Positions 9,968 through 18,378 of a DNA stretch of 64,000 nucleotides are shown here, one piece after another (position 1 is the first letter of the stretch; each line of letters begins with the position of its first letter). Made by a program: the position numbers and the translations under genes. The stretch spans positions 744,001-808,000 of the forward strand of contig CP166131.1 of NCBI GenBank assembly GCA_041228345.1. Direction: 5' to 3'. Under the pieces are notes generated by a model that did not search any database, had not been told where the DNA came from, and was given only the letters and a program-made list of their open reading frames with translations. Source of the stretch: Alphaproteobacteria bacterium LSUCC0396. Its GTDB lineage: Bacteria; Pseudomonadota; Alphaproteobacteria; Puniceispirillales; Puniceispirillaceae.

Positions 9968-10744
9968 ATGCGTGCGAATATTGCGATAAATGACCTGGGC
10001 ATTGTATTCGCATCATCAAATGCCGCGCCGTCGACCGGCGGTGCTGTTGCTGTACGCGTTAATCAAAGGGTCGCAATCACGCTTGGCAGCGACCCAACGT
10101 TTGCGGCATTATTATCATTGATCCGCACCTTGCGCGCTGTCAAAGCCCCGATCACCTTGATTGACGCCAACGATATTGACAGCTCCAGCTACACCCAAAG
10201 CAAATTATGTATTCTTCTCGCGCGGATGGCACTTGCGAAACTGGAAAGTGAAAATCAAAAATGCTTTCAAAGTAAAATTGCCCTTGTTACGCCGGATCTC
10301 CTGACTTTAGACAACCTTCCCGATGATCTGCTGCGGCTGGCACAAATGTCCTTTGATGCGCCAGATGTGCCAACATCCCTGATCAAGGTCTATGACGCAA
10401 AAATCAGGAACCTCACACTTGTGGGCCAGTCACTTTCAATGAAACTATGTTTTGTTGTCGTTCCAAAAGATCTGGTATGGCCAGACCCCGCGCCGCTGCT
10501 GGCACAATCCTTTGACCATTGCCTTGATGCGCCATTCAATCAATGGCTTGCTATTATTTATGAAACGGCAATGGCTATTAGCAGCCCATTATATCAGCAT
10601 GGGACAATCTGCCTGAACGATAATTTGACTTATCAGTTTAAACGCATCATCTACCCCATCATGCCGGCCAATGAACGTGCGAGCAATCACCGCATCTTGT
10701 CAGCAGCCCGCCTTTTGGATGATCTAGAAGCACCTATTATCTAG
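9968..10744 (+). CDS. Hypothetical protein, 258 residues
   Basis: I do not recognise this protein. It is 258 residues, without signal peptide or membrane helix, and has several hydrophobic beta-like strands alternating with Asp/Ser-rich loops. The last 60 residues (a His-Gly-Thr-containing strand pair, then YQFKRIIYPIMP) resemble in pattern the end of a PAS-type fold, which is only a shape impression. It stands alone between divergent DUF1285 and the ArsR unit, with AT-rich flanks. No convincing ribosome site is visible before the ATG, so the start is uncertain. Confidence 0.6.
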   Translation: MRANIAINDLGIVFASSNAAPSTGGAVAVRVNQRVAITLGSDPTFAALLSLIRTLRAVKAPITLIDANDIDSSSYTQSKLCILLARMALAKLESENQKCFQSKIALVTPDLLTLDNLPDDLLRLAQMSFDAPDVPTSLIKVYDAKIRNLTLVGQSLSMKLCFVVVPKDLVWPDPAPLLAQSFDHCLDAPFNQWLAIIYETAMAISSPLYQHGTICLNDNLTYQFKRIIYPIMPANERASNHRILSAARLLDDLEAPII

Positions 10745-10919
10745 GGCTGACCTTGCTGCAAATTAGCAAATGAGATCGTTGGAAAATTAATAAATCCTTA
10801 AAAAGACTGATCTAATGATGAAAAAAGCAATTTAGTAAAAAATATTCCGCATTATTAAAGGTTTTATAACTTTTCTCACATAACCTCTTTTAAAGGCTAA
10901 AAGATTCAGGAGAAGCGAC

Positions 10920-11249
10920 ATGGCAAGATCACCCGAATTTGGAGGTGAGCCGTCAAAAGTCACCACGGTATTGCGTGCAATTGGCAATACCAAGCGACTG
11001 CGCATTCTAAACGAGTTATCGGACGGTCAGGAACGATCTGTATCCGAGTTGGAGAGTATAATTGCAACCCTTAGCCAGTCTGCATTATCGCAGCATCTAG
11101 GACGTTTGCGCCGCGCCAACATCGTCCGCACTCAGCGTGCGTCACAAACGATCTATTATTCAATTGATGATCATGACGTGCTGCGTATTCTGCGCTTATT
11201 ATCGCATATTTATGAAGATGATCCGGTAATGCGTCGCACGCGCCATTAG
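10920..11249 (+). CDS. ArsR-family winged-helix regulator
   Basis: A 109-residue DNA-binding protein with the ArsR fold: AIGNTKRLRILNELSDGQ, then SQSALSQHLGRLRRANIVRT as recognition helix and turn, then the beta wing. It contains no cysteine, so it is neither a CxC metal sensor nor a BigR/SqrR-type persulfide sensor; the trigger is unknown. ATG 10920 has AGGAGAAG 6 bases upstream. It lies about 200 bases ahead of a TauE-type exporter on the same strand, which it may regulate. Confidence 0.9.
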   Translation: MARSPEFGGEPSKVTTVLRAIGNTKRLRILNELSDGQERSVSELESIIATLSQSALSQHLGRLRRANIVRTQRASQTIYYSIDDHDVLRILRLLSHIYEDDPVMRRTRH

Positions 11250-11457
11250 GCATTTACAAAAACTTTACCAAATACCCGTGACGCGCACGGCTGTTCCTGA
11301 CCGCTTGTCAAACACCGGCCGCCAAAAGGGTACATTGTCCGAATTGCCCTTGCATCCAATAACGCACTATGCCAAACCAAATTAGGGAAGGGTTTTCCGC
11401 AACCGCGCTTGACGTCAAACCCGTTTTCCTCAAATCAAATTCCTGATGCCGGCATCA

Positions 11458-12372
11458 ATGTATATTTACCTACCTATTGCTGAAATTTCGATGCACATCG
11501 CCATCATCATCGGCCTTGGTGGGGGTGTTGGCTTTTTATCAGGATTATTCGGCGTTGGCGGCGGCTTTTTGATGACCCCGTTACTGATTTTTCTTGGCGT
11601 GCCACCGGCGGTTGCCGTTGCCACCGAGGCTAACCAAATTGTGGCGTCATCCGTATCGGGCGTTTTGGCGCATATGCGGCGCGGCAATGTCGACTTTAAA
11701 ATGGGTGGCATCCTGCTGATCGGCGGTGTCATCGGATCCTCGCTTGGGGTTATGCTTTTCACCTTTTTGCGTGACGTTGGACAGATCGATCTGGTTATCA
11801 AGCTGTCTTATGTTGTGTTTCTTGGCATCATTGGATTTTTGATGCTGCTGGAAAGTGTGCGTGCGATTATGCGCACACGCCAACCAGGCGCGCGTCGGCG
11901 CAAATTACACCAGCATAACTGGCTTCACGGTCTGCCCCTAAAAATGCGGTTCCGCCGCTCAAAACTTTACATCAGCGCTTTATTACCGCTGGGCATCGGG
12001 GCATTTGTGGGGGTTTTGGCGGCGATCATGGGTGTTGGTGGCGGCTTTATTATGGTGCCCGCGATGATCTATCTTCTTGGCATGCCAACATCGGTTGTCG
12101 TTGGCACATCACTTTTCCAGATCATTTTCGTGACGGCAAACGTGACGTTCCTGCAATCGGTGCAAACCCAGACAGTCGATTTTATGCTAGCGGGCTTGTT
12201 GCTGTTTGGGGCGGTTATCGGGGCGCAGTTTGGAACACGCGCCAGCGCGCTTCTTCGCGGCGAGCAATTGCGTGGCCTTTTGGCGCTGATGGTTTTGGCG
12301 GTCTGTATCAAGCTTGGTTTTGACCTTGTCATTCGCCCTGATGATTTATTTAGTGTGGAATTGTTAAAATGA
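11458..12372 (+). CDS. TauE/SafE (TSUP) family anion exporter
   Basis: Multi-pass membrane protein of the TSUP family, whose members move sulfite, organosulfonates or other anions. The 304-residue protein has two repeats, each with a Gly-rich motif (GFLSGLFGVGGGFLMTPLLI and VGVLAAIMGVGGGFIMVPAM) and about eight helices. ATG 11458 (MYIYLPIAEIS) is preferred to ATG 11446 because alphaproteobacterial homologues begin with this YLPIAE motif. Its stop overlaps the next gene (ATGA). Confidence 0.9.
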   Translation: MYIYLPIAEISMHIAIIIGLGGGVGFLSGLFGVGGGFLMTPLLIFLGVPPAVAVATEANQIVASSVSGVLAHMRRGNVDFKMGGILLIGGVIGSSLGVMLFTFLRDVGQIDLVIKLSYVVFLGIIGFLMLLESVRAIMRTRQPGARRRKLHQHNWLHGLPLKMRFRRSKLYISALLPLGIGAFVGVLAAIMGVGGGFIMVPAMIYLLGMPTSVVVGTSLFQIIFVTANVTFLQSVQTQTVDFMLAGLLLFGAVIGAQFGTRASALLRGEQLRGLLALMVLAVCIKLGFDLVIRPDDLFSVELLK

Positions 12373-13139
12373 TCCACGCGCATCGTTTCATTCTTGGCCT
12401 GATTCTGCTCATTGGCATGACTGGTTTTGCCACTGCCAATTCGGGCCGGATCGTTGCCGATCTTTCCAAATCGAACGTCGCGATCACCAGCGGCTTTCAC
12501 GGCACTGACCTCCTGTTGTTCGGCGCTGTTGATGGCAATATTGGCGATGATATTCTGGTTGTTGTTAGCGGCCCGCCAACTGATGTTGCCCAACGCCGCA
12601 AGGCCAATCGGGCCGGCATATGGATCAATGTCGAAACGAATATCTGGCAGCAAATTCCCAGCCTCTACACGGTGCTTGCCACCAACCCGATTGAAAAGAT
12701 TGCCAGCCCCGACGTGCTGGCTGAACTTGGCATTGGCACGCAGAATATTGGGCTGAAAATTGTTCCAGAAACCCCGATACCGGGTCAGGCCCCGCCGCTG
12801 GCCGCTGACTTTATCGCGGCGCTTCAGGCGAATATGGCTAGCATTGATTTATGGTCGGATGAAACTGGCAAGGTTAAGCTGACCGAAAATGCGCTTTTCC
12901 GTGCCGAAGTCTCATTACCGGCAAATATCGTCTCTGGTACTTATGATGTTCGGGTTCTTCAGTTTCGTGATGGTGTTGCAATCAGCGAGGATCGGACTAA
13001 CCTGTTCATTAAACGGGGCGGCTTGAGTGCCGGCATCTATAATTTCGCGCATGATTATTCGGCGTTATATGGCATTTTTGCAATCCTGTTCGCGGTTGCC
13101 TCGGGCTGGCTTGCCGCTGCTGTATTCCGCCGCAAATAA
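12369..13139 (+). CDS. TIGR02186 family membrane-anchored periplasmic protein
   Basis: A 256-residue protein of the family known as TIGR02186 or Alph_Pro_TM, found mainly in Alphaproteobacteria next to TauE-type transporters. It has an N-terminal signal (LGLILLIGMTGFATANSG), a periplasmic domain (GFHGTDLLLFGAV, VVVSGPP, RKANRAGIWIN) and a C-terminal membrane helix (YGIFAILFAVASGWLAAAVF). The ATGA overlap with TauE indicates coupled translation and a joint role, perhaps as an accessory subunit for the exporter. Function unproven. Confidence 0.87.
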   Translation: MIHAHRFILGLILLIGMTGFATANSGRIVADLSKSNVAITSGFHGTDLLLFGAVDGNIGDDILVVVSGPPTDVAQRRKANRAGIWINVETNIWQQIPSLYTVLATNPIEKIASPDVLAELGIGTQNIGLKIVPETPIPGQAPPLAADFIAALQANMASIDLWSDETGKVKLTENALFRAEVSLPANIVSGTYDVRVLQFRDGVAISEDRTNLFIKRGGLSAGIYNFAHDYSALYGIFAILFAVASGWLAAAVFRRK

Positions 13140-13176
13140 TCATTCATTCCCCCGATGAAAGTGGAGTTTTAATATT

Positions 13177-13662
13177 ATGGCAAAAGCAAAGGCACACCAA
13201 AAACAGCCAGTCTTTCTTGTTGTCGTTGACGATAGCGAAGAAATGCATCAGGCATTGCAATTTGCCTGTGGGCGCGCACGCTCGGTAAATGGCCGTGTTG
13301 CGCTGATGTATTGCATCGTTCCAGCGGAATTTGAATATTGGGCAGGCGTCGGTGAATTAATGCGTGAGGAAGCGCGCGAAGAGGCCGAAGCCAAAATGGC
13401 CACGCACGCCGAATATGTAAAAACATTGACCAACGACACACCAATCCTGTATGTGCGTGAAGGCGATATTCGCGACGAGTTGCTTGACCTGATTGACACC
13501 GAACATGATATCAGCCTGCTGGTACTTGGTGCCGATACAAAATCGGAAACTGCTGGCCCGCTGATTACCTTTCTGATGGCAAAAGGGGCGTCACGTTGCC
13601 GGGTTCCAATTACCGTTGTTCCCGGAAACTTGACCGACGAGCATCTTGACGCATTGTTCTAG
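13177..13662 (+). CDS. Universal stress protein (UspA family)
   Basis: A 161-residue single Usp domain: N-terminal FLVVVDDSEEMHQALQFA, a central helix rich in Glu/Ala, and the C-terminal strand pair LLVLGADTKSETAG and SRCRVPITVVPG. The usual GxxGxxxS nucleotide loop is poorly conserved, so ATP binding is uncertain. GGAG lies before the ATG. It follows TIGR02186 by 37 bases and overlaps nothing once the cyclophilin start is placed at 13691. Confidence 0.9.
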   Translation: MAKAKAHQKQPVFLVVVDDSEEMHQALQFACGRARSVNGRVALMYCIVPAEFEYWAGVGELMREEAREEAEAKMATHAEYVKTLTNDTPILYVREGDIRDELLDLIDTEHDISLLVLGADTKSETAGPLITFLMAKGASRCRVPITVVPGNLTDEHLDALF

Positions 13663-13690
13663 TCTCATCGTGTTTTTTAGGGTCTTTCAG

Positions 13691-14206
13691 ATGAAAACTA
13701 TTTTATTACGCTTATTAGGAGTTGGATTTTTAATTATGAGTGAAGCAAGTGCAGCCGCCACCGGCAAAAGCCTTCTGCTTGAAACCAGTCAGGGACAAGT
13801 AGAGATCAAATTACTGCCAGACATTGCCCCAAACCATGTTGCCCGCATTTCCGAGCTGGCAGCTTCGGGCTTTTATGATGGCATCGTCTTTCACCGTGTT
13901 ATCCCCGGATTTATGGCACAAACTGGCGATCCGACAGGCACCGGCATGGGCGGATCAGGCACCAAGCTAAAGGCCGAATTTAGTGATTATAAATACCGTA
14001 ATGGTACTGTTGGTATGGCCCGCTCGGTGAGCCCTGACAGTGGCGACAGCCAGTTCTTCATCTGCTTTGATGGTTGCGGCCATCTAACCGGACAATACAC
14101 TGTCTGGGGACAGGTCGAAAACGGTATGGACGCGGTTGAAAAGCTGGCAGCCGGCGAGCCACCAGCGACGCCTGATCAGATTATCTCGGCAAAGCTAATC
14201 GACTAG
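13691..14206 (+). CDS. Periplasmic peptidyl-prolyl cis-trans isomerase (cyclophilin)
   Basis: Cyclophilin-type proline isomerase assisting protein folding. Of 171 residues, the first 23 form a signal peptide (MKTILLRLLGVGFLIMSEAS then AAA), indicating export. The catalytic core is intact: FHRVIPGFMAQTGDPTGTG, and MARSVSPDSGDSQFFIC. ATG 13691 was chosen over the longer frame at 13646, which would overlap the stress gene and bury the signal. A terminator follows at 14271. Confidence 0.93.
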   Translation: MKTILLRLLGVGFLIMSEASAAATGKSLLLETSQGQVEIKLLPDIAPNHVARISELAASGFYDGIVFHRVIPGFMAQTGDPTGTGMGGSGTKLKAEFSDYKYRNGTVGMARSVSPDSGDSQFFICFDGCGHLTGQYTVWGQVENGMDAVEKLAAGEPPATPDQIISAKLID

Positions 14207-14270
14207 ACTAGTGGCAAATGCTGCCTAGAGGCGATTGAGACTAATAACTATATTGACACCAAAGAATATA

Positions 14271-14295
14271 AAGCCGGAGATTTCCGGCTTTTTTT
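14271..14295 (+). terminator. Intrinsic terminator after the cyclophilin gene
   Basis: AAGCCGGA at 14271-14278 pairs perfectly with TCCGGCTT at 14283-14290 around GATT, followed by T5 (seven consecutive T in all including the stem end). It closes the ArsR-to-cyclophilin stretch and lies before the convergent rarD gene. Confidence 0.9.
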
Positions 14296-14339
14296 CATTA
14301 CAGGCGGATTTAATAAAGATCGGCATGACGCCATCACCC

Positions 14340-15242
14340 CTATGGAGCAGGGATTGCGAGGCGAGCCACCCTGGCCCGAGTCGTGAAATAGACTGTTATA
14401 CCAAGCCAGATCAATCCAAAGACAATTAAATCCTGCGGTAAAAACGCCTCAGAAAACACCACAACCCCAAACAAAAGCTGCATTGTCGGATTGCTGTAAA
14501 ATAACAAACTGGCCATGGTCATGCTAAGCGCCCGATTGCCTTTTAAAAACAGCACTAGCGGCAACACTGTAATCCCGCCAGCCAGCAATGCCAGCGCAAC
14601 ATTCGCAGCCCCACCGCCAAAAAACGGCACTTGCCCGTTGGCCTGCATCCAGAACAGGAACCCCGCTGCAAATGGCAGCAAAAACAGCGTCTCGATGAAC
14701 AGACCCTGCAACGGATCAACATCCATGCGTTTGCGCAGCACCGCATAAAGCGAGAAACTACCCGCCAGCGCCAGCGAAATCCACGGCACGCCCATGATCA
14801 TGATCGCCTTGGCAATTACCCCAAGACATACCAGCCCGATCGCCAGCCACGCCCATTTATCAAGTCGTTCCCCAAGCACAATAATACCCAGAAAAACCGT
14901 ACAGAGCGGATAGACGAAATAGCCAAGTGCCGCGGCGACCACTTGTTCACTCTGAACCGCATAGACATAAAACCCCCAATTCAGTGACAAAAGGCAAGTT
15001 GTGACAAAAAAATTAAATAAATTACGCCGCACCCTTATCAACCGCCAAATATCGCCAAGCTGGCCCACAACCCAGCAAATCATGAATAACAGCACCGCCG
15101 ACCATAATGACCGATGTGCAATGATCTCATAGGGGTCGTCAGCATCAATATACTTGATATAAAGCGGGACAATTGCCCATAAAAAACCGGCACTTAACGA
15201 AAAGCATATGCCGGCTAGACTATTTTGTTTTGGAGTTTCCAT
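14340..15242 (-). CDS. rarD: RarD-type EamA/DMT family transporter
   Basis: Inner-membrane transporter of the drug/metabolite superfamily, RarD branch; substrate unknown. The 300-residue protein has ten hydrophobic segments and typical features such as FLWAIVPLYIKYID, AHRSLWSAVLL, LSLNWGFYVYAVQ and LGYFVYPLCTVFLG. It is convergent with the cyclophilin gene and separated by the terminator. The upstream region is shared with the cold-shock gene promoter. Confidence 0.92.
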   Translation of the reverse strand: METPKQNSLAGICFSLSAGFLWAIVPLYIKYIDADDPYEIIAHRSLWSAVLLFMICWVVGQLGDIWRLIRVRRNLFNFFVTTCLLSLNWGFYVYAVQSEQVVAAALGYFVYPLCTVFLGIIVLGERLDKWAWLAIGLVCLGVIAKAIMIMGVPWISLALAGSFSLYAVLRKRMDVDPLQGLFIETLFLLPFAAGFLFWMQANGQVPFFGGGAANVALALLAGGITVLPLVLFLKGNRALSMTMASLLFYSNPTMQLLFGVVVFSEAFLPQDLIVFGLIWLGITVYFTTRARVARLAIPAP

Positions 15243-15388
15243 CGACCGTGGCTCACCATTAAACTTTTACCGAAAATTGACCTTTTGGCCGGTTAGAAAA
15301 GGTAGATTTGATCGCTGTTACCACCCCGCAGAGGCAGTAAATTGACCAGTGAGCGCTCAGGTAAGACCCGGTAAGATTCATTTATCAT

Positions 15389-15419
15389 TTGACATTAACT
15401 ATTGCTGTTCCCATATGTA
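15389..15419 (+). promoter_or_regulatory. Candidate sigma70 promoter of the cold-shock gene
   Basis: TTGACA at 15389-15394 is a perfect -35 box; TATGTA at 15414-15419 is a plausible -10 with a 19-base spacer, or ATATGT with 18. Transcription from here would give a 5' UTR of about 115-120 bases, a length typical of cold-shock mRNAs. The rest of the 301-base gap before it (15243-15388) holds nothing I recognise. Confidence 0.5.
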
Positions 15420-15497
15420 TTTAGCCGAAAGGGCTTTATGAGACTAGAATCCAACGAAGGTTCGATGCCGCATAGAAGTCGTATTAAGAGACATTGG

Positions 15498-15522
15498 GCC
15501 TTGATCACCGGCAGATCAAGGC
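15498..15522 (+). promoter_or_regulatory. Perfect 9-bp hairpin in the 5' UTR of the cold-shock gene
   Basis: GCCTTGATC (15498-15506) and GATCAAGGC (15514-15522) are exact reverse complements around the loop ACCGGCA. The hairpin ends 21 bases before the ATG and 7 before the GGAG ribosome site at 15530-15533, a position suited to translational or stability control. No T-run follows, so it is not a terminator. Confidence 0.75.
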
Positions 15523-15543
15523 TGAAGTTGGAGACTAGAAAAT

Positions 15544-15753
15544 ATGGCACAGGGTACTGTGAAATGGTTTAACACCCAAAAAGGGTATGGCTTTATCAAT
15601 CCAGACGATGATGGCAATGATGTATTTGTACATATCACCGCTGTACAGAATTCAGGCCTGAACGGTTTGAATGAAGGTCAGAAGGTATCTTACGATCTTG
15701 AAGAACAGCGCAACGGCAAAATGGCCGCTGTCGGACTGTCTATCGTAGAGTAA
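15544..15753 (+). CDS. Cold-shock protein (CspA family)
   Basis: A 69-residue single cold-shock domain that binds single-stranded RNA or DNA. The RNP1 motif KGYGFINP and RNP2 DVFVHITAV are intact, and the start MAQGTVKWFN is standard. It is monocistronic: a promoter-like TTGACA lies 150 bases upstream, a hairpin sits in the leader, and a terminator follows 67 bases after the stop. GGAG is 10 bases before the ATG. Confidence 0.97.
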   Translation: MAQGTVKWFNTQKGYGFINPDDDGNDVFVHITAVQNSGLNGLNEGQKVSYDLEEQRNGKMAAVGLSIVE

Positions 15754-15819
15754 GCAATCGCCGTTTGCGATAAAACAAATTGTACTTTGGCCATGCTGAC
15801 CATGGACTAAATGCAGCTG

Positions 15820-15850
15820 GGTCGCCCGATCATTTGGGGCGGCCTTTTTT
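15820..15850 (+). terminator. Intrinsic terminator after the cold-shock gene
   Basis: Bases 15820-15827 pair with 15837-15844 (eight pairs, one T-G wobble), followed by T6. It lies 67 bases after the cold-shock stop codon. Confidence 0.88.
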
Positions 15851-15899
15851 ATTCATTATCGGGCACGACAGATGGTTGCGGGTCAGGATCACGGATCCG

Positions 15900-17060
15900 T
15901 TACCGCACCACCAGATAATGCAGCACGCCACTCCAGATCGGTGATATAAACAGGCTTGCAACGATCACTGCCAACAGGAAATCTGCTTCAAATCCGGTAA
16001 AGATGCCTGACGCAACGCCGCTCGTTGTCAGCACAAAACTGAACTCGCCAATCTGCGGCGTTACAAGTGATGATACCAGCGCGCGACCAACTGGTTCGCC
16101 GCCCAGTGATAAAAGCGCCCACCCAAAAAGCGTCTTGATAAACAGCACGCCGAGCGTAACTGCAGCAATAACCCCCCAATGGCTTTTCACATAATCCAGA
16201 TCAACTAGCAGGCCGATTGAAACAAAAAACACCACCAGCAATAATGATTGTAACGGCAAAATAGCGTCAAGTACGGCTTTGCGTAAATTGGTATGGCTGA
16301 GGGCAAGTCCGGCGCAAAAGGCACCAAAAACTGCCGATAGCCCCATGGTACCGGTCAGGCTGGCCGTCAGCATGCAAGCACCCAGGCTGAACAATATTAT
16401 TGCCAGCGCGACATTCCCCTCAAGCAGTGTCGCCAGCGGCAGCCTTTGGCGCGCCGTTTTGCCAATCCAAACCAGTAATCCGGCTAGCACCAGCAAGGCG
16501 ATCACAATCCTGATCAGCAATAACTGCCATTGCTGAAACACATCAGCCCCCGATTGCGCAAAAACCAACATCGGCGCCACCGCAATATCCTGTGCCACCA
16601 GCACACCAACCGTCAGCTGGCCTGCATGAGTGCGAAGCTGGCCAAGCCCCTGCAACACCATTAATGCCACCGCAGTCGAGGATAGGGTTAACACAAAACC
16701 GATCAACAGAATTTGCGGCAGCGTCCAGCCGAAATAGCTTTTCACCGATATCGCCAAAAGAATACAGCAGGCAATCTGGCCCAGCGTGGCAACGACCGCC
16801 GGTTGCAACACGCGCAAAAACGCTTCGACTGATAATTCGATACCGATGATGAACAGCAGCAGGATTACACCAAATTCGGCAAGCGATGAAATTTCATCCG
16901 AGTAATCGACAAGCCCGAGGCCAGCTGGCCCCAGGGCCAATCCGGCTAGAATATATCCCACCAGAGGCGGCTGCTTCAGCCAGCGTAGTATCAGACCAAA
17001 GCTAACCGCGCTTAGCATCAAAAATGGTGTTGTCAGTAACTCGCTCTCATGCCCGTGCAT
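15900..17060 (-). CDS. Cation:proton antiporter (CPA2/Kef-type), no TrkA domain
   Basis: Inner-membrane monovalent cation/proton antiporter. The 386-residue protein contains only the Na_H_exchanger membrane domain (GYILAGLALGPAGLGLVD, FGVILLLFIIGIELS, and SSTAVALMVLQGLGQL) with about 11-12 helices. The C-terminal TrkA-N nucleotide-binding domain of KefB/C is absent, so regulation must differ. It stands alone between the cold-shock terminator and dmdA; the ion is unknown. Confidence 0.9.
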   Translation of the reverse strand: MHGHESELLTTPFLMLSAVSFGLILRWLKQPPLVGYILAGLALGPAGLGLVDYSDEISSLAEFGVILLLFIIGIELSVEAFLRVLQPAVVATLGQIACCILLAISVKSYFGWTLPQILLIGFVLTLSSTAVALMVLQGLGQLRTHAGQLTVGVLVAQDIAVAPMLVFAQSGADVFQQWQLLLIRIVIALLVLAGLLVWIGKTARQRLPLATLLEGNVALAIILFSLGACMLTASLTGTMGLSAVFGAFCAGLALSHTNLRKAVLDAILPLQSLLLVVFFVSIGLLVDLDYVKSHWGVIAAVTLGVLFIKTLFGWALLSLGGEPVGRALVSSLVTPQIGEFSFVLTTSGVASGIFTGFEADFLLAVIVASLFISPIWSGVLHYLVVR

Positions 17061-17148
17061 TTGGTAACGCTAGCGAAATTCAAATTTAAGCGAAATTGGT
17101 TTTAAAGATTAGCCACAAGAGGTAATGGCCCGCTAGATGGATGCCCCC

Positions 17149-18258
17149 CTAGATAAATGGTAACGAAACAATGCGGCCTGATCGCGGCCCCTCTTCCATC
17201 ATGATTTCTACCGGCTCCAGCGCATCAATCGCCGCTGTTGCAACCATGCCAACGCCAATATTCTCACCAACCCTCGGTGAGTATACACACGCACTGACAT
17301 AGCCCGCATCGGCGCCATTAAAGGTGATGGTCTGACGATCTTCACTCGTCTGCATGATCCGCGGGCTATCAATAATCAACCCCATAAAGCGGCGCGTGAC
17401 ACCCGCCCTCTTTAGCGCGATCAGCGCGTCTTTGCCAATGAAATCATGTGGCTGATCAAGCGCGATGAATTTATCCATGCCCAGCTCAAACGGGTTGGTC
17501 TTTGCGTCAGTATCGGCGCCATAGGAAATCAGGCCGCTTTCAATCCGCTCAATGTAATTGGGCGTGCCCGGCCCGATATTATAGGGCTTGCCAGCCTTGG
17601 CAACACGCGCCCACAACTCATCACCGCGATTGCCGTCACGCAGATACAGCTCATAGCCGCCCTGCTTTGACCAGCCCGACCGCGCAACCACTAGCGGAAT
17701 CCCATCGAGTTCAGTAACACGAAAACCGAAATATTTCAGCTCACGAACCCAGTCACCGAACAGATCTGAGACAACATCAATCGCCTTTGGCCCCTGAATC
17801 GCAAGTGGTGAGACATCGGGTTCGAACACATCGACATCCAGCTTTAACGTACCTGCCACCGCACTGGCCCATAATTGAATGTCACTATCGGCGATTGACA
17901 GCCAGATTTCATCCTCGGCCACCTGCAGCAGAACCGGATCATTGATAATCACGCCATTGTGATTGCACAGCGGTACATATTTGCCCTGCCCAATGACCAG
18001 ACCGTCAAGGTTGCGCGGCGTCAATAACCGCGCCAACGCCAGCGCATCCGGCCCCTTTAACGCCACCTGCCGTTCAACTGCAACATCCCACATGGCAACG
18101 CCATTAATCAGCCGGTCATATTCGGCCGCCGGATCACCATAGCTGGTTGGCATATACATATGGTTGTAAACACTTGCAGCCACCAGACCTGCGTCACGGC
18201 TTGCTTTAAAGAACGGGCTTTTGCGAACCCGCGCACCAATGGATAGATGAACCGCCAT
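17149..18258 (-). CDS. dmdA: Dimethylsulfoniopropionate demethylase DmdA
   Basis: Transfers a methyl group from DMSP to tetrahydrofolate, giving 3-methylmercaptopropionate, the first step of DMSP demethylation. It is a 369-residue GcvT-fold protein. DmdA-specific patterns known from the SAR11 enzyme are present: YNHMYMP, WDVAVERQVAL, SIADSDIQLW, AIQGPKAIDV, ELKYFGF, ARSGWSKQGGYELYL, IGPGTPNYIERIESGL and a C-terminal LPFI. These separate it from glycine cleavage T-protein. AGGGG lies about 6 bases before the ATG. It follows threonine aldolase by 120 bases; the dmdBCD genes are not nearby, as is usual. Confidence 0.92.
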   Translation of the reverse strand: MAVHLSIGARVRKSPFFKASRDAGLVAASVYNHMYMPTSYGDPAAEYDRLINGVAMWDVAVERQVALKGPDALALARLLTPRNLDGLVIGQGKYVPLCNHNGVIINDPVLLQVAEDEIWLSIADSDIQLWASAVAGTLKLDVDVFEPDVSPLAIQGPKAIDVVSDLFGDWVRELKYFGFRVTELDGIPLVVARSGWSKQGGYELYLRDGNRGDELWARVAKAGKPYNIGPGTPNYIERIESGLISYGADTDAKTNPFELGMDKFIALDQPHDFIGKDALIALKRAGVTRRFMGLIIDSPRIMQTSEDRQTITFNGADAGYVSACVYSPRVGENIGVGMVATAAIDALEPVEIMMEEGPRSGRIVSLPFI

Positions 18259-18378
18259 AACAGCCCCTATGGAGAAATTATCTAAACGCCAAATTGCGGC
18301 CAGATACTGCCATAGTTAAAGCCCCATCGAATGTTCCCTTTGCGTCATCTTATCGGCTGTTTCTTGTGCAAAAACGCC

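Noticed and set aside
17149-18258. Calling this gene glycine cleavage T-protein
   Set aside because: No gcvH or gcvP is adjacent and DmdA-specific motifs are present throughout.
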